64,000 nt of DNA from Lachnospiraceae bacterium (GCA_910575565.1 CAJTFL010000008.1:74179-138178); one strand, 5' to 3'; positions 1-9,038 are shown, counted from the stretch's first letter. Made by a program: numbers and translations. Notes: generated by a model not told the origin, from the letters alone.

Positions 1-2
1 AG

Positions 3-266
3 GACAACCATAAGGTTACGGTGGATGGGGAGGAAATTAAACTGACGCCCATCGAGTTTGATATTTTATATCTCCTGGCCTCTAATCCGGGCCGGGTGTT
101 CAGCACGGATGAAATTTTTGAAAATGTGTGGAATGAAAAGGTTTACGAGGCGAATAATACGGTTATGGTACATATCCGCCGCCTGAGAGGGAAGATGAAG
201 GAGGATGCCAGGAAGAATAAGATTATCACAACGGTATGGGGAGTAGGGTATAAGATTGAAAAATAA
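3..266 (+). CDS. OmpR/PhoB-type response regulator, DNA-binding half (5' end outside window)
   Basis: The reading frame enters from the left edge, so only the C-terminal winged-helix DNA-binding domain is seen and no phospho-receiver domain is visible. The segment LTPIEFDILYLLASNPGRVF followed by a turn ending VWGVGYKIEK is the standard trans_reg_C fold. A GTG at 21 could be read as a start but lies inside the domain and is not the true one. It overlaps the following histidine kinase by 11 bases, so the two form one transcription unit. The domain resembles the VanR group of regulators. Its targets may include the exporter genes just downstream, which is inference from position. Confidence 0.9.
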   Translation, partial: DNHKVTVDGEEIKLTPIEFDILYLLASNPGRVFSTDEIFENVWNEKVYEANNTVMVHIRRLRGKMKEDARKNKIITTVWGVGYKIEK

Positions 267-1407
267 GGATATGAGCAGGCGGTTTTACGGGCGCATGGCG
301 GCCAATATCGGCTACAGCGCCTTGATTGCCTGCATGATGGAAATTTTTCTGGTTACGAATCTTTCCATTATTTCCAGGTATTTAAGCGAGCAGGGGAAGG
401 AAAGCCGCCTGCTTCGCTTTTTGACCTGGGAGCAGGAAGGCATTGTGGGGATCCTCGTTTGCGTGCTTTTGGGGATCCTGGTATTTTCGGCGTCGTTTTT
501 ATTTCTGCAGCATAAATCCATGGTCTATATGGGGAAAATTTCCGCGGCGGTGCAAAATATTTCCCAGGGGGACTTAAATACTTCCATTGAGGTGGTGGGG
601 GACGACGAGTTTTCCGCCATGGCGGCAAACTTAAATAAGATGGTAGGGGATATCCGGGAGCTGATGGACCGGGAACGGGAGTCAGAGAAAACGAAAAATG
701 AGCTGATTACCAATATCGCCCATGATTTGCGCACGCCCCTGACTTCCATCATCGGATATTTGGAGCTTTTGTCCGGGGAGAAGGGGGAATCCCTTCCCCG
801 GGATATGGAAAGGAAATATATCGGCATCGCGTATGTTAAGGCCAAACGGCTGGAAAACTTAATTGAGGATTTATTCGGCTTTACGAAAATGACCTATGGG
901 AAGGTAGCCATGAAGGTGGCTCCCGTGGATATTATTAAGCTTCTGGAGCAGCTTTTGGAGGAGTTTTATCCCAGCTTTGCCGATAAAAACCTGGTCTATG
1001 AGCTAAAATCCAATGTGGCAGGCCAGGTGATTACCGCCGACGGAAATCTCCTGGCCCGTCTTTTTGATAATCTGATCAATAATGCCATCAAGTACGGCGC
1101 TGAGGGAAAGCGGATTCTGGTAAGGGTTCATGCCACGGAAGAAATTGTCACCGTGTCGGTGACGAATTACGGTTATGTGATCCCGGAGGAAGATATCCCG
1201 CTGCTGTTTAATAAATTTTACCGGGTGGAACAGTCCCGGTCGTTGGCCACCGGAGGCACAGGCCTGGGGCTGGCTATCGCAAAAAACATCGTGGATATGC
1301 ACGGTGGGATTATCCAGGCATCCAGCGGCTTAAGCGGAACTACCTTTACCGTAAAGCTGAAGGTAAATTTTGATTTAAACAAGGAAAATTTTGGAAAGAT
1401 TCGGTGA
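256..1407 (+). CDS. Membrane sensor histidine kinase (VanS/PhoR type)
   Basis: 383 aa. Two membrane segments (about residues 15-40 and 62-84) enclose a very short outside loop. A HAMP linker follows, then a dimerisation/phospho-acceptor helix with His156 in the motif IAHDLRTPLTS, and a C-terminal ATPase domain with GTGLGLAIAKN near residue 334. The TTG start at 256 overlaps the regulator gene; ATG at 271 is an alternative that loses five residues. It would phosphorylate the response regulator encoded just upstream. The short loop suggests it senses something within or near the membrane, as cell-envelope-stress kinases do, rather than binding a large ligand. Signal unknown. Confidence 0.92.
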   Translation: MKNKDMSRRFYGRMAANIGYSALIACMMEIFLVTNLSIISRYLSEQGKESRLLRFLTWEQEGIVGILVCVLLGILVFSASFLFLQHKSMVYMGKISAAVQNISQGDLNTSIEVVGDDEFSAMAANLNKMVGDIRELMDRERESEKTKNELITNIAHDLRTPLTSIIGYLELLSGEKGESLPRDMERKYIGIAYVKAKRLENLIEDLFGFTKMTYGKVAMKVAPVDIIKLLEQLLEEFYPSFADKNLVYELKSNVAGQVITADGNLLARLFDNLINNAIKYGAEGKRILVRVHATEEIVTVSVTNYGYVIPEEDIPLLFNKFYRVEQSRSLATGGTGLGLAIAKNIVDMHGGIIQASSGLSGTTFTVKLKVNFDLNKENFGKIR

Positions 1408-1413
1408 AATCTT

Positions 1414-3972
1414 ATGAGGCTGCAAAGACAAATCCAGGCAAGGGCTGCGGCACTTGCCATTCTTTCGTTTCTCCTTCTTTTCCCAGGAAAATTGGCCTGG
1501 GCGGCGGAAGGGGGACTGCCCTTGTGGGCAGAAAGCCGTTTTGCCGGCCAGGCGGATGAGGCCGGGAGAGCCGAGGGGTGGCCGGACGCAAAAGAGGCAG
1601 AGGCGGTAAATGCCGCCTACGGCTATAAAAACGCCCCGGTAGCCATGGAAGCCAGCTACGGCTATGATAATATGGCTAAGGGAGGGCGGTATCTCCCGGT
1701 TTACGTTACCCTTAAAAACCAGCGGAAGGAAGTTTTTAACGGGAGCCTTATGGTAAAGAGCAGGGAATCGGATTTAGATATTTATGAATATGAATATCCG
1801 GTTGCGCTGGAGGGCGAGGAAGCCGTCCAGATTAACTTAAACATCCCCTTAGGTCTTAGAAGCGATCAGATGTATGTAAAGCTTTACGATTCGCAGCGGA
1901 ACCAGATCTTGCAGAAACGGTTAAAGATCAACTTCCGCCAGGACACGCCGGAGCTTTTGATCGGCACATTAAGCGATTCCCAGGATAAACTGGAATATTT
2001 GGATGATGTGGGGATCCGTTCCAGCACCTTGCGCACCAGGACCTGCGCCATGGTGGCGGGGAGCATTCCCCAGCAGGCGGCGGGCTTAGATCAGCTGGAC
2101 GTGCTGCTAATCACTAATTATGACACCCGCCGGTTAAATGCCGGGCAGGCCGATACCATCCGGGAGTGGGTCAGCCGGGGCGGGATTTTGCTCCTGGGAA
2201 CCGGGGCTGCCGGGCAGGAGGCGGTGGAAGCTTTCCTGGAAAATGAACTGGAGGGGGAGCTTTCGGAGCCGAAGGAGCGGACGGTAAATATGGGGGACGA
2301 GTTTGCCCTCTATGGGGCGGCGGATGTAAGGATCCCCCTGATGACTACGGAAGTAAAGGTAAAAGGAGGCACGCTGGTGCTTTCCGGGGACGGTTTCCCG
2401 GTGATTACTTCCCTAGTTCGTGGGAAAGGGATTATCGCGGTAGCGGCCTATGATTTTTGCGATATCGGCAGCTTTTGTGAGGAGCATGGGTATGTGGATA
2501 AGATGTTTACCCGGCTTTTGGGGGATGAGCGGATACAGGAATTGGCCGAGTATCTTTACGACGGCGGGAACAGCCTGTATTGGAAGGCACAGAATATGCT
2601 GAATTTCGGATCCGCAGGCAGGCTTCCCAAGATATCTTTGTATGCGGTGGTGATTTTCAGCTATATCCTGCTGGCAGGCCCTGGGCTGTACTTTTTCTTA
2701 AAGCAAAGGGGGATGCGCCGCCGTTATGGAAGTTTTGTCATCCTGCTTTCTTTTTGCTGCAGCGGTATGCTTTACCTGATGGGCAGCCGCACCCGGTTTG
2801 AGAATCCGTTTTTCCAGTATGCATCTGTGCGGGAATATTCCCAGGATGCCATTGTTTCTTCCACGTATATGAATATGCGCACGCCTTACAATAAGCCTTA
2901 CTGGGTGGATTTGGACAGCGCTTATGACATCCGTCCCCTGGTGCGCCCGGCGGGGCAGGATTATGCAAGGCGTACCCAGTTTACCGGGGAGGAAAAGGCG
3001 AACGTAAATGTCCGCTATGGAACGGAAGAACCCCGCCTGTCTATGGAGAACGTGGAGGTTTTCTCTCCGAATTATTTCCGGCTGGAAAAACGGGAAGAAA
3101 ACCAGGAGCATCTGGAGCTTACCGGCGTGGTTTCCTGTTTTGGGGGCAAGCTTACCGGCTCCATTACTAATGGGCTGGGGATTGATTTGGAGCAGGGGGC
3201 AGTGCTGTGCGCTAACCATATCGTCCTTTTGGATTCTGTCCGGGCAGGGGAAACGGTCGTTTTAGACGATCTGCCTACCCTTTCCTACCCGGTAGCCAGC
3301 TCCTTTGCGGTGGCTGACTGGGTGGCAGGGGGATATCGGTTTGAAAAAGCGGATCTTTCTTCAAAGGCATACATGGATTCCTTAAAGCGGTCGAACCTTT
3401 TGGGCTTTTACCTGGATAATTTCCTTTCCGGCTACCAGCATAGAGCCAGGGTGGTTGCCTTTGCCGCCGGCAAAGAGCAGGATGGCTTCCTTTTGGATAC
3501 CGGATATGAATCGGATGGGCTTACCATGTATACGGCTCTGGTGGACACAGACTACCAGAAGGGAAATCAGGTTTACCGGACGCTGGCGGAATTCCAGGCA
3601 GAAGCGGTGAATGGGATATACAGCGCCAGGAACAATACGATGGACGGGCTGTCTCCCCTTACCCTGGAGTATTCCCTGGGCCAGGAGCTGAAAATTGAGA
3701 AGCTGTCCCTGGTTTCCGTGTCCGAGGAATTTTCGGGGAATCCCAGGTATAGCGGGCTGGCAGTGTTCGACGGGGATATCTATTTTTATAATTACGAAAC
3801 GGAGAACTTCGATAAGATGGACAGGGGCCAAAAAGAGTTTATCAGCTGGCAGCTGGAGCCCTATCTTTCTTCGGAAAACCAGATTACCATAAAATATGCT
3901 TATGATACGCCTCAGGACTATACCCTGGCTCTTTCCCTGCCGGTGCTTGCGGTGACAGGGAGTAAGCGGTAG
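1414..3972 (+). CDS. Large secreted/membrane protein of unknown function linked to an ABC-2 exporter
   Basis: 852 aa, starting seven bases after the kinase stop. A signal peptide occupies about residues 1-30. A long extracytoplasmic region follows, with a segment near 228-268 (LDVLLITNYDTRRL then GGILLLGTG) that recalls the glutamine-amidotransferase-like fold seen in proteins accompanying ABC-2 exporters. Two membrane helices lie at about 407-429 and 438-458, and a second large domain runs from 460 to the end. The ATPase and permease follow directly, so it is probably the extracytoplasmic partner of that exporter, in the way GldG-like proteins accompany GldA/GldF. No enzymatic motif was recognised, and substrate and role remain unknown. 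Confidence 0.75.
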   Translation: MRLQRQIQARAAALAILSFLLLFPGKLAWAAEGGLPLWAESRFAGQADEAGRAEGWPDAKEAEAVNAAYGYKNAPVAMEASYGYDNMAKGGRYLPVYVTLKNQRKEVFNGSLMVKSRESDLDIYEYEYPVALEGEEAVQINLNIPLGLRSDQMYVKLYDSQRNQILQKRLKINFRQDTPELLIGTLSDSQDKLEYLDDVGIRSSTLRTRTCAMVAGSIPQQAAGLDQLDVLLITNYDTRRLNAGQADTIREWVSRGGILLLGTGAAGQEAVEAFLENELEGELSEPKERTVNMGDEFALYGAADVRIPLMTTEVKVKGGTLVLSGDGFPVITSLVRGKGIIAVAAYDFCDIGSFCEEHGYVDKMFTRLLGDERIQELAEYLYDGGNSLYWKAQNMLNFGSAGRLPKISLYAVVIFSYILLAGPGLYFFLKQRGMRRRYGSFVILLSFCCSGMLYLMGSRTRFENPFFQYASVREYSQDAIVSSTYMNMRTPYNKPYWVDLDSAYDIRPLVRPAGQDYARRTQFTGEEKANVNVRYGTEEPRLSMENVEVFSPNYFRLEKREENQEHLELTGVVSCFGGKLTGSITNGLGIDLEQGAVLCANHIVLLDSVRAGETVVLDDLPTLSYPVASSFAVADWVAGGYRFEKADLSSKAYMDSLKRSNLLGFYLDNFLSGYQHRARVVAFAAGKEQDGFLLDTGYESDGLTMYTALVDTDYQKGNQVYRTLAEFQAEAVNGIYSARNNTMDGLSPLTLEYSLGQELKIEKLSLVSVSEEFSGNPRYSGLAVFDGDIYFYNYETENFDKMDRGQKEFISWQLEPYLSSENQITIKYAYDTPQDYTLALSLPVLAVTGSKR

Positions 3973-3999
3973 AAGACACCCTGGGAACGGAGGAAAACC

Positions 4000-4959
4000 A
4001 TGCTTCAAATCAAAAATCTGCGGAAGGCATATGGGAAGTACCAGGCGCTTGACGGTTTGTCCATGGAAGTGAAGGAGGGCGCCCTGTATGGCTTCGTCGG
4101 CCCTAACGGGGCGGGAAAGACCACTACCATAAAGATCCTTGCGGGGCTTTTGGCGGCAGACAGCGGCCAGGTGCTCCTTGACGGGGAGAATGCCTTGGGG
4201 CGCGGCCGAAAGCTGAAAGGGAAGATCGGCTATGTGCCGGATGAGTTTGGAACGTATGATAACCTGAAGGTAAGGGAATATATGGAATTTTTTGCCTCCT
4301 GCTACGGCATGGAGGGGCTGGTGGCCAGGAACCGGTGCAGCCTGCTTTTGGAGCAGGTGGGGCTGGAGGACAGGATGGATTTTTACGTGGACGGCCTTTC
4401 CAGGGGGATGAAGCAGCGGCTTTGCCTGGCTCAGGCGCTGATCCATGATCCGCCGCTTTTGGTGCTGGATGAGCCTTCCTCCGGCCTGGATCCGAAAACC
4501 AGGCTGGAGTTTAAGGAATTGATTTTGGAGCTGAATGAACAGGGGAAAACCGTGCTGCTCAGCTCCCATGTGCTTTCGGAACTGGCGCAGATGTGTTCGG
4601 ATATCGGGATCATTGACCAGGGAAAGCTGATCTTAAGCGGGAGCATCAGGGAGATAATGGAACGGGTGGATCAATCTAATCCGCTGATCATTACGGTTTA
4701 CAAAAATATGGAAAAAGCCATGGCGATCCTGCGCAGCCACGGCTGCGTTCGGACGATCTCCATCAAGGATAACCGCTTGTCCGTAGGGTTTGCGGGGGAT
4801 GCCCAGGATGAAGCCCTTCTCCTGCAGCAGATGATAGACGCGGATGTGCTGGTAAACGAATTTTTCCGGCAGCCGGGAAACTTGGAAACGCTATTTATGC
4901 AGATCACGGATCACGGGGAAAAGGAGGTGCTGCTGTATGAGGGGAAACCCGGTTTATAG
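4000..4959 (+). CDS. ABC transporter ATP-binding protein (ABC-2 exporter type)
   Basis: 319 aa. Walker A is GPNGAGKTT (residues 34-42), the signature loop is LSRGMKQRL, Walker B is LLVLDEPSSGLDP, and the H-loop lies in LLSSHVLSEL. The C-terminal extension of about 90 residues is usual for the CcmA/BcrA-like subfamily. A clear ribosome site (GGAGG) lies eight bases before the ATG. It overlaps the permease gene by 23 bases, implying translational coupling and a fixed ratio. It should power the permease encoded next, with the 852-aa protein as accessory. The substrate (peptide, lipid or glycan) cannot be read from sequence. Confidence 0.93.
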   Translation: MLQIKNLRKAYGKYQALDGLSMEVKEGALYGFVGPNGAGKTTTIKILAGLLAADSGQVLLDGENALGRGRKLKGKIGYVPDEFGTYDNLKVREYMEFFASCYGMEGLVARNRCSLLLEQVGLEDRMDFYVDGLSRGMKQRLCLAQALIHDPPLLVLDEPSSGLDPKTRLEFKELILELNEQGKTVLLSSHVLSELAQMCSDIGIIDQGKLILSGSIREIMERVDQSNPLIITVYKNMEKAMAILRSHGCVRTISIKDNRLSVGFAGDAQDEALLLQQMIDADVLVNEFFRQPGNLETLFMQITDHGEKEVLLYEGKPGL

Positions 4960-5848
4960 GCGGGAAAGGAAAGTCAGCAGCCGAAGCATCCGCCTTCCGC
5001 TGATTATGCTTACCTTTAACGGCATCCTGGCTTTTGTTGCCCTGCTAAATATGTATTCCATGTCCGCCCAGGCTCAGGTGACGGCGGAAATCCAGTATTC
5101 CGGGTTCCTGGAATTATACGTATTTGTGGCGCTGATTGAATTTTTGATGCTGTTTTTCATTATGCCGGCGCTGACGGCAGGCAGCATCAGCGGGGAGAGG
5201 GAAAGGAAAACCTTGGATTTGATGCTGGTAACGCAGATGACTCCCGGAGAAATTGTGTTTGGGAAACTGTTTTCCTCCATGCAAAGCATGGTTCTTCTGG
5301 TGATTTCCAGCTTCCCGGTGTTTTTCCTGGTGTTTGTGTACGGCGGGATCCAGATCAAGGATTTAGGCCTTTTGTTTTTGCTGTACCTGGTAGTGGCGCT
5401 CCTTTCGGCAAGCTTCGGCATTTGCTTTTCCGCCCTCTGCAGACGTTCCGCCATAGCTACGGCCATGTCCTATGGGTTTTTAGGCCTGCTATTGGTAGGA
5501 ACCTATGCGGTCAATGCCCTTATCTGGTCGATGGTTCAGATGGGGGCGGCCAGATATGCCAACCAGGTGGGGTCCATGGCCTTCCAGGTGAATTCAGGGG
5601 GCTTCTTTTATCTGCTGCTGCTGAACCCTGCCTTAACGTTTTACCAGGTGATCAGCGGCCAGGTAGGCAGCCGGGAGGCCTCGTCCCTGCTTTTGAAATG
5701 GTTTGGGAACCGAGTGCCTAACCCGGTGTTAAATGCATGGATTCCGGTGAGCATCGGGCTGCAGTGCCTTTTGGCGGTGGTGTTTTTGCTGGTGGCCGTG
5801 CGGGCGGTGGATCCTATGGCAGGAAGGAAAATTAAAAAGAAAGGATGA
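4937..5848 (+). CDS. ABC-2 type permease
   Basis: 303 aa, with about six hydrophobic membrane helices and the family-typical stretch GSISGERERKTLDLMLVTQM after the second helix, the coupling region of ABC-2 permeases that contacts the ATPase. The start lies inside the ATPase gene (23-base overlap), with AAAGGAGG just upstream of it. It is the last gene of the unit regulator-kinase-852 aa protein-ATPase-permease. No clear intrinsic terminator follows within the short gap before the next gene. Confidence 0.9.
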   Translation: MRGNPVYRRERKVSSRSIRLPLIMLTFNGILAFVALLNMYSMSAQAQVTAEIQYSGFLELYVFVALIEFLMLFFIMPALTAGSISGERERKTLDLMLVTQMTPGEIVFGKLFSSMQSMVLLVISSFPVFFLVFVYGGIQIKDLGLLFLLYLVVALLSASFGICFSALCRRSAIATAMSYGFLGLLLVGTYAVNALIWSMVQMGAARYANQVGSMAFQVNSGGFFYLLLLNPALTFYQVISGQVGSREASSLLLKWFGNRVPNPVLNAWIPVSIGLQCLLAVVFLLVAVRAVDPMAGRKIKKKG

Positions 5849-5850
5849 GT

Positions 5851-5882
5851 CACACTTTGTCCCTGCCCACATATGATATAGT
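5851..5882 (+). promoter_or_regulatory. Candidate promoter of the Cys/Gly-rich repeat gene, possibly sigma-K type
   Basis: The gap before the repeat gene contains CATATGATA (5870-5878), which fits the sporulation sigma-K -10 pattern CATAnnnTA. CACA at 5851-5854 is a plausible AC-type -35, with a spacer one or two bases short. A sigma-A reading (TATAGT at 5877) lacks a good -35. This is weak evidence from one site. Confidence 0.3.
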
Positions 5883-5911
5883 ACAACCATATAAAAAAGG
5901 AGTTCAATCAT

Positions 5912-6364
5912 ATGTGTATATTAGGAAGATGTAATTGTTTATGCGGATGCTTAAGGAGCTGCGGAAGCTGCGGAAATAGGTGCGGCTGCGGAAGCAATAC
6001 TACGTGTGGCTGCGGAAGCAATACTTCCTGCGGCTGTGGCTGTGGCAACAGAAATAATACCAGCTGCGGGTGCGGCTGCGGAAGCAATACTTCCTGCGGC
6101 TGTGGCTGCGGCAACAGAAATAATACCGGCTGCGGCTGCGGAAGCAATACTTCCTGCGGCTGTGGCTGCGGCAACAGGAACAATACCGGCTGCGGCTGCG
6201 GAAGCAATACTTCCTGTGGCTGTGGCTGCGGAAGCAATACCAGCTGTGGTTGTGGCTGTATTCCGATTTGCCCGCCTGTGGCAAGCCCCTACGGCCAGGG
6301 GGACAATAATGGATGCGGCTGTTCAGGCAGCGAGCCAGCCTGCCCTGGGGACAGCGTGTACTAG
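5912..6364 (+). CDS. Cysteine/glycine-rich tandem-repeat protein
   Basis: 150 aa, almost entirely Cys, Gly, Asn, Ser and Arg, made of repeats of the form CGCGSNTSCGCGCGNRNNT, ending in a short non-repetitive tail with prolines. A good ribosome site (AAGGAG, 5898-5903) precedes the ATG. There is no signal peptide or membrane helix. Very high cysteine density suggests disulfide cross-linking or metal binding. Cys-rich repeat proteins of this kind occur in spore coats and exosporium layers, and the upstream site could suit sigma-K, but a spore role is inference. The coding frame is chosen because it has the ribosome site and even repeats; the reverse strand is also open but has no start signal. 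Confidence 0.75.
   Translation: MCILGRCNCLCGCLRSCGSCGNRCGCGSNTTCGCGSNTSCGCGCGNRNNTSCGCGCGSNTSCGCGCGNRNNTGCGCGSNTSCGCGCGNRNNTGCGCGSNTSCGCGCGSNTSCGCGCIPICPPVASPYGQGDNNGCGCSGSEPACPGDSVY
5983..6250 (+). repeat. 60/66-bp tandem repeats within the Cys/Gly gene
   Basis: The 20-base string TGCGGAAGCAATACTTCCTG recurs at 6011, 6077, 6137 and (one change) 6197, giving periods of 66, 60 and 60 bases, with flanking partial copies. The near identity of units suggests recent expansion and possible length variation between strains. Confidence 0.85.
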
Positions 6365-6390
6365 GCAGCCGGTAAGGCATTAGGAGAAAA

Positions 6391-6414
6391 CCGGCAGGCG
6401 TTTTTGCCTGCCGG
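6391..6414 (+). terminator. Stem-loop after the Cys/Gly gene
   Basis: CCGGCAGGC (6391-6399) pairs perfectly with GCCTGCCGG (6406-6414) around a six-base loop. It lacks a T-run on the plus strand, so it may be an RNA-stabilising end rather than a classical intrinsic terminator. A second, weaker stem (6461-6482, AAGGAAGC/GCTTCCTT) follows. Confidence 0.5.
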
Positions 6415-6520
6415 GATGGAAAGATAGGAATCAGTATGTTAATGAGCCTGAAAATTCCTTAAGGAAGCTGGGTGGCTTCCTTGAGGAAGGGCCAAGCCGC
6501 TTGCTAATTGCGGATAGGGG

Positions 6521-6571
6521 AAAACGGCTGCTTAAGGCGCGTGGAATAGAGCGATTAAGCAGTCGTTTTTT
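6521..6571. terminator. Convergent (two-way) terminator between the Cys/Gly gene and the histidine kinase
   Basis: AAAACGGCTGCTTAA (6521-6535) pairs with TTAAGCAGTCGTTTTTT (6555-6571). There is a T-run on the plus side and an A-run that becomes a T-run on the minus strand. It ends at the stop codon of the minus-strand kinase and so can serve both converging units. Confidence 0.7.
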
Positions 6572-8222
6572 ATGAAAAATATACCGTGATAACCGTGCCT
6601 TTTTCCGGGATGCTTTCAACACGGATTTTCCCGTTATGGATTTTCGCGGCGTGTTTTACGATGGAAAGGCCAAGACCCGTTCCGCCTACCGCCCTGGAAT
6701 GGTTTTTGTCTACCCGGTAGAACCGTTCAAAAATGCGCTCATGGTATTCCGGCGGGATACCGATGCCGGTATCTGCAACCGCAAGGAGGATGCCGTCGTG
6801 TTCTTTTCGGACCGTTATGGAAACTTTTCCGTTCCTATGGTTATACTTAATTCCATTGTCGCCAAGATTATAGATCATGCCGTAAAGGAGCTGGGGTATT
6901 CCCTTAAGAACGGCAGAGGAGCCGGACAGCGTTAAAGCGACGCCAGCGTCCCTTGCCTCCGGCATCAGGCTTTGCATGGCTCTTTGGGCCAGCTCGTAAA
7001 GGTCGGTCGTTTCCCGGGGCATATCTTTTGCACCCTCGTCAAGGCGGGATAAGCTGATGATATCCTCCACAAGCCGTACCATGCGCTGGGCTTCGTCATA
7101 GATTTTTCCGGCAAAGGGGATCCGGTCCTCTTCCTTCACCAAGTCATTCTTCAAAAGCTCGGCATAGCCTAAAATGCAGTGAAGGGGGGTTTTCAGCTCG
7201 TGGGAAACATTGGCGGTAAATTCACGGCGCATCTTTTCCGCATTTTCTTCCTCGGTGATGTTAAAAAAGAACAGCGCGGTTCCTCTGGCAGTATCCTGGG
7301 AAGCGATGGGGCTGGCATCAACGCGGTAGGTTTCCCCGTGAATCCGGATAATTTGTTCCCCAGGCGCTCCGTTTAATGCTTTGGAAAGGATTTCTTCCAG
7401 GCCAAGGCCCTGGGTTAAAAACAGGATATCCGCGCCAATGCAGTCTGTCCTGGTATCCAGCAGCTTTTTGGCGGAAGCGTTCATGGTGAGGATTTTTCCC
7501 CTTTGGTTTAACAGGATCATGCCTTCATTCATGCAGCTGATAATGGTATTTCGTTCGGTTTCCCTTTGGAGAAGCAGGGCCTTTTGGCTTTGCAGCTGCT
7601 TTTGCTGGCGGTCGATGCGCTGTAAGAAGGGAGCCAGCTCGTCGTATGCATTGTTGGATAAAGGGTGATCAAGGTCGATTTCATTTAGGGGCATGACAAT
7701 TTTTTTGGAAACCCGGACGGCCAATGCGATGGAAATGGCCAGCGCAATGGCAAAGATTACGCAGACTGGCTGTGCCATGCCCAGAAGGAGGATGAAAATT
7801 GAATTTTGGGAGAGGGAAAGCCGCAGGATTGTGCCGTCGGCAAGCTTTTGGGCGGAATAAAGGGAGCGTTCTGTCAAGGTGGCAGAATACCGTTTGCTTT
7901 CCCCATACCCCTCGGCGATGGCTTTCTGTACCTCTTCCCTCTCCAAATGGTTTTCCATATTTGCGGTGTCAGATTCGCTGTCATAGAGGACATTGCCCCT
8001 GCCATCGATCCAGGTGATGCGGCAGTCCTTCACCTCAAGATGCTGGAAATACCCAATGCCTTCATTGGCAACGCCCTGGGCGGCAAGGCTGGTCTGCATT
8101 TTTAGCTGCGCCTGTCCGATGCTGGAAAAATACTCATACAGCACGCCCATAATCAAAATGGCGGAAGCTAAGAAAACCACAAGGGCCGCCAGGCAGATAG
8201 AATGGAAAATACGTTTGGTCAT
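6570..8222 (-). CDS. PhoR-like sensor histidine kinase with PAS domain
   Basis: 550 aa from the ATG at 8222, chosen over an upstream frame extension because GGAG sits six bases before it and the ATGA overlap with the response regulator stop is typical. Order: membrane helix (about 7-28), extracytoplasmic sensor domain, second helix (about 138-162), HAMP, and a PAS domain around NTIISCMNEGMILLNQRGKI. His341 follows in VSHELKTPLHCILGYAELL, then an ATPase domain with GIGIPPEYHERIFERFYRVD and GTGLGLSIVKH. It pairs with the regulator encoded just upstream. PhoR/WalK-like architecture is clear, but no phosphate-uptake gene is nearby, so the signal is unknown. Confidence 0.9.
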   Translation of the reverse strand: MTKRIFHSICLAALVVFLASAILIMGVLYEYFSSIGQAQLKMQTSLAAQGVANEGIGYFQHLEVKDCRITWIDGRGNVLYDSESDTANMENHLEREEVQKAIAEGYGESKRYSATLTERSLYSAQKLADGTILRLSLSQNSIFILLLGMAQPVCVIFAIALAISIALAVRVSKKIVMPLNEIDLDHPLSNNAYDELAPFLQRIDRQQKQLQSQKALLLQRETERNTIISCMNEGMILLNQRGKILTMNASAKKLLDTRTDCIGADILFLTQGLGLEEILSKALNGAPGEQIIRIHGETYRVDASPIASQDTARGTALFFFNITEEENAEKMRREFTANVSHELKTPLHCILGYAELLKNDLVKEEDRIPFAGKIYDEAQRMVRLVEDIISLSRLDEGAKDMPRETTDLYELAQRAMQSLMPEARDAGVALTLSGSSAVLKGIPQLLYGMIYNLGDNGIKYNHRNGKVSITVRKEHDGILLAVADTGIGIPPEYHERIFERFYRVDKNHSRAVGGTGLGLSIVKHAAKIHNGKIRVESIPEKGTVITVYFS

Positions 8223-8893
8223 GGCTTCTCCTTTATCCGATACCCTACGCCCCGGACAGTTTCGATATAGTCTTTGCATTCCCCCAGCTTCATCCTAAGC
8301 GTGCCGATGTGAACATCTACAGTCCGGGTTTCGCCGGTGTAGGCTATCCCCCATATCAGCTCAAGAAGCTGTTCGCGGGTAAAAACCCGTCCGGGATTTT
8401 CCAAAAATAAGCAAAGCAGCTGATACTCCTTTAAGGTCAGCTGGGCAGGCACATTGTGGACGAAAACGGTGTGGGTTTCCTGGTTTAATGCCAAATGGCC
8501 AAGAGCCAGGCGCTTTATGGGCTCAGCCGGGCGCACACGCCGCAGAACGGCCTTGATCCGGGAAAGCATTTCCATCATGCCGAAAGGCTTTGCCAGGTAG
8601 TCGTCTGCGCCAAGATCAAGGCCGATTACCTTGTCGTATTCCGTCCCCTTTGCAGTGGCCATAATAATGGGGATGCTTTTTGTGGCTGGCTGCATCCGCA
8701 GCTTTTTCAGCAGGGAAAGGCCGTCTTCGCCGGGAAGTATGATATCCAGCATAATCAGCTGAGGCGTTTCTGCCTGAAGGGCGTCAATAAGGTCTTTGCC
8801 GCAGGCAAAGCCTTTTGCCTCAAATCCGGCAGAGCTTAAGGTATAAAGCATTAAATCACGGATGGATTGCTCATCCTCCACGCAAAAAATCAT
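8219..8893 (-). CDS. PhoB-like response regulator
   Basis: 224 aa with a receiver domain (acidic pair E6-D7, phospho-acceptor D50 in LIMLDIILPGEDG, K103-region lysine in DDYLAKPFG) and a C-terminal winged helix ending VRGVGYRIKEKP. It overlaps the kinase gene by four bases. Transcription runs leftward and ends at the convergent terminator near 6521-6571. The target genes are unknown. Confidence 0.93.
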   Translation of the reverse strand: MIFCVEDEQSIRDLMLYTLSSAGFEAKGFACGKDLIDALQAETPQLIMLDIILPGEDGLSLLKKLRMQPATKSIPIIMATAKGTEYDKVIGLDLGADDYLAKPFGMMEMLSRIKAVLRRVRPAEPIKRLALGHLALNQETHTVFVHNVPAQLTLKEYQLLCLFLENPGRVFTREQLLELIWGIAYTGETRTVDVHIGTLRMKLGECKDYIETVRGVGYRIKEKP

Positions 8894-9008
8894 TGTTTGT
8901 GTGCACCCCTTTCCGCATTAAATGGCTTTCGGCATACGTTTGCGGCAATAGAATATTCTGATGCCAATCATACCATAGAATCCCTGCCAGATCAACGGGA
9001 GGAAGACC

Positions 9009-9038
9009 TTGGACAAACGGCCCGGAATTTGATATAAT
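9009..9038 (+). promoter_or_regulatory. Sigma-A promoter of nfo
   Basis: TTGGAC/TGGACA (9009-9015) and TATAAT (9033-9038) with a 17-18 base spacer, 50 bases before the endonuclease IV start. Confidence 0.7.

Noticed and set aside
3382..4569. 395-codon minus-strand frame
   Set aside because: It runs antisense across the 852-aa protein and ABC ATPase genes, whose frames are well supported.
5908..6237. Proline/glutamine-rich frame on the minus strand
   Set aside because: It is the antisense shadow of the Cys/Gly repeats. The plus frame has the ribosome site and the sensible amino-acid pattern.
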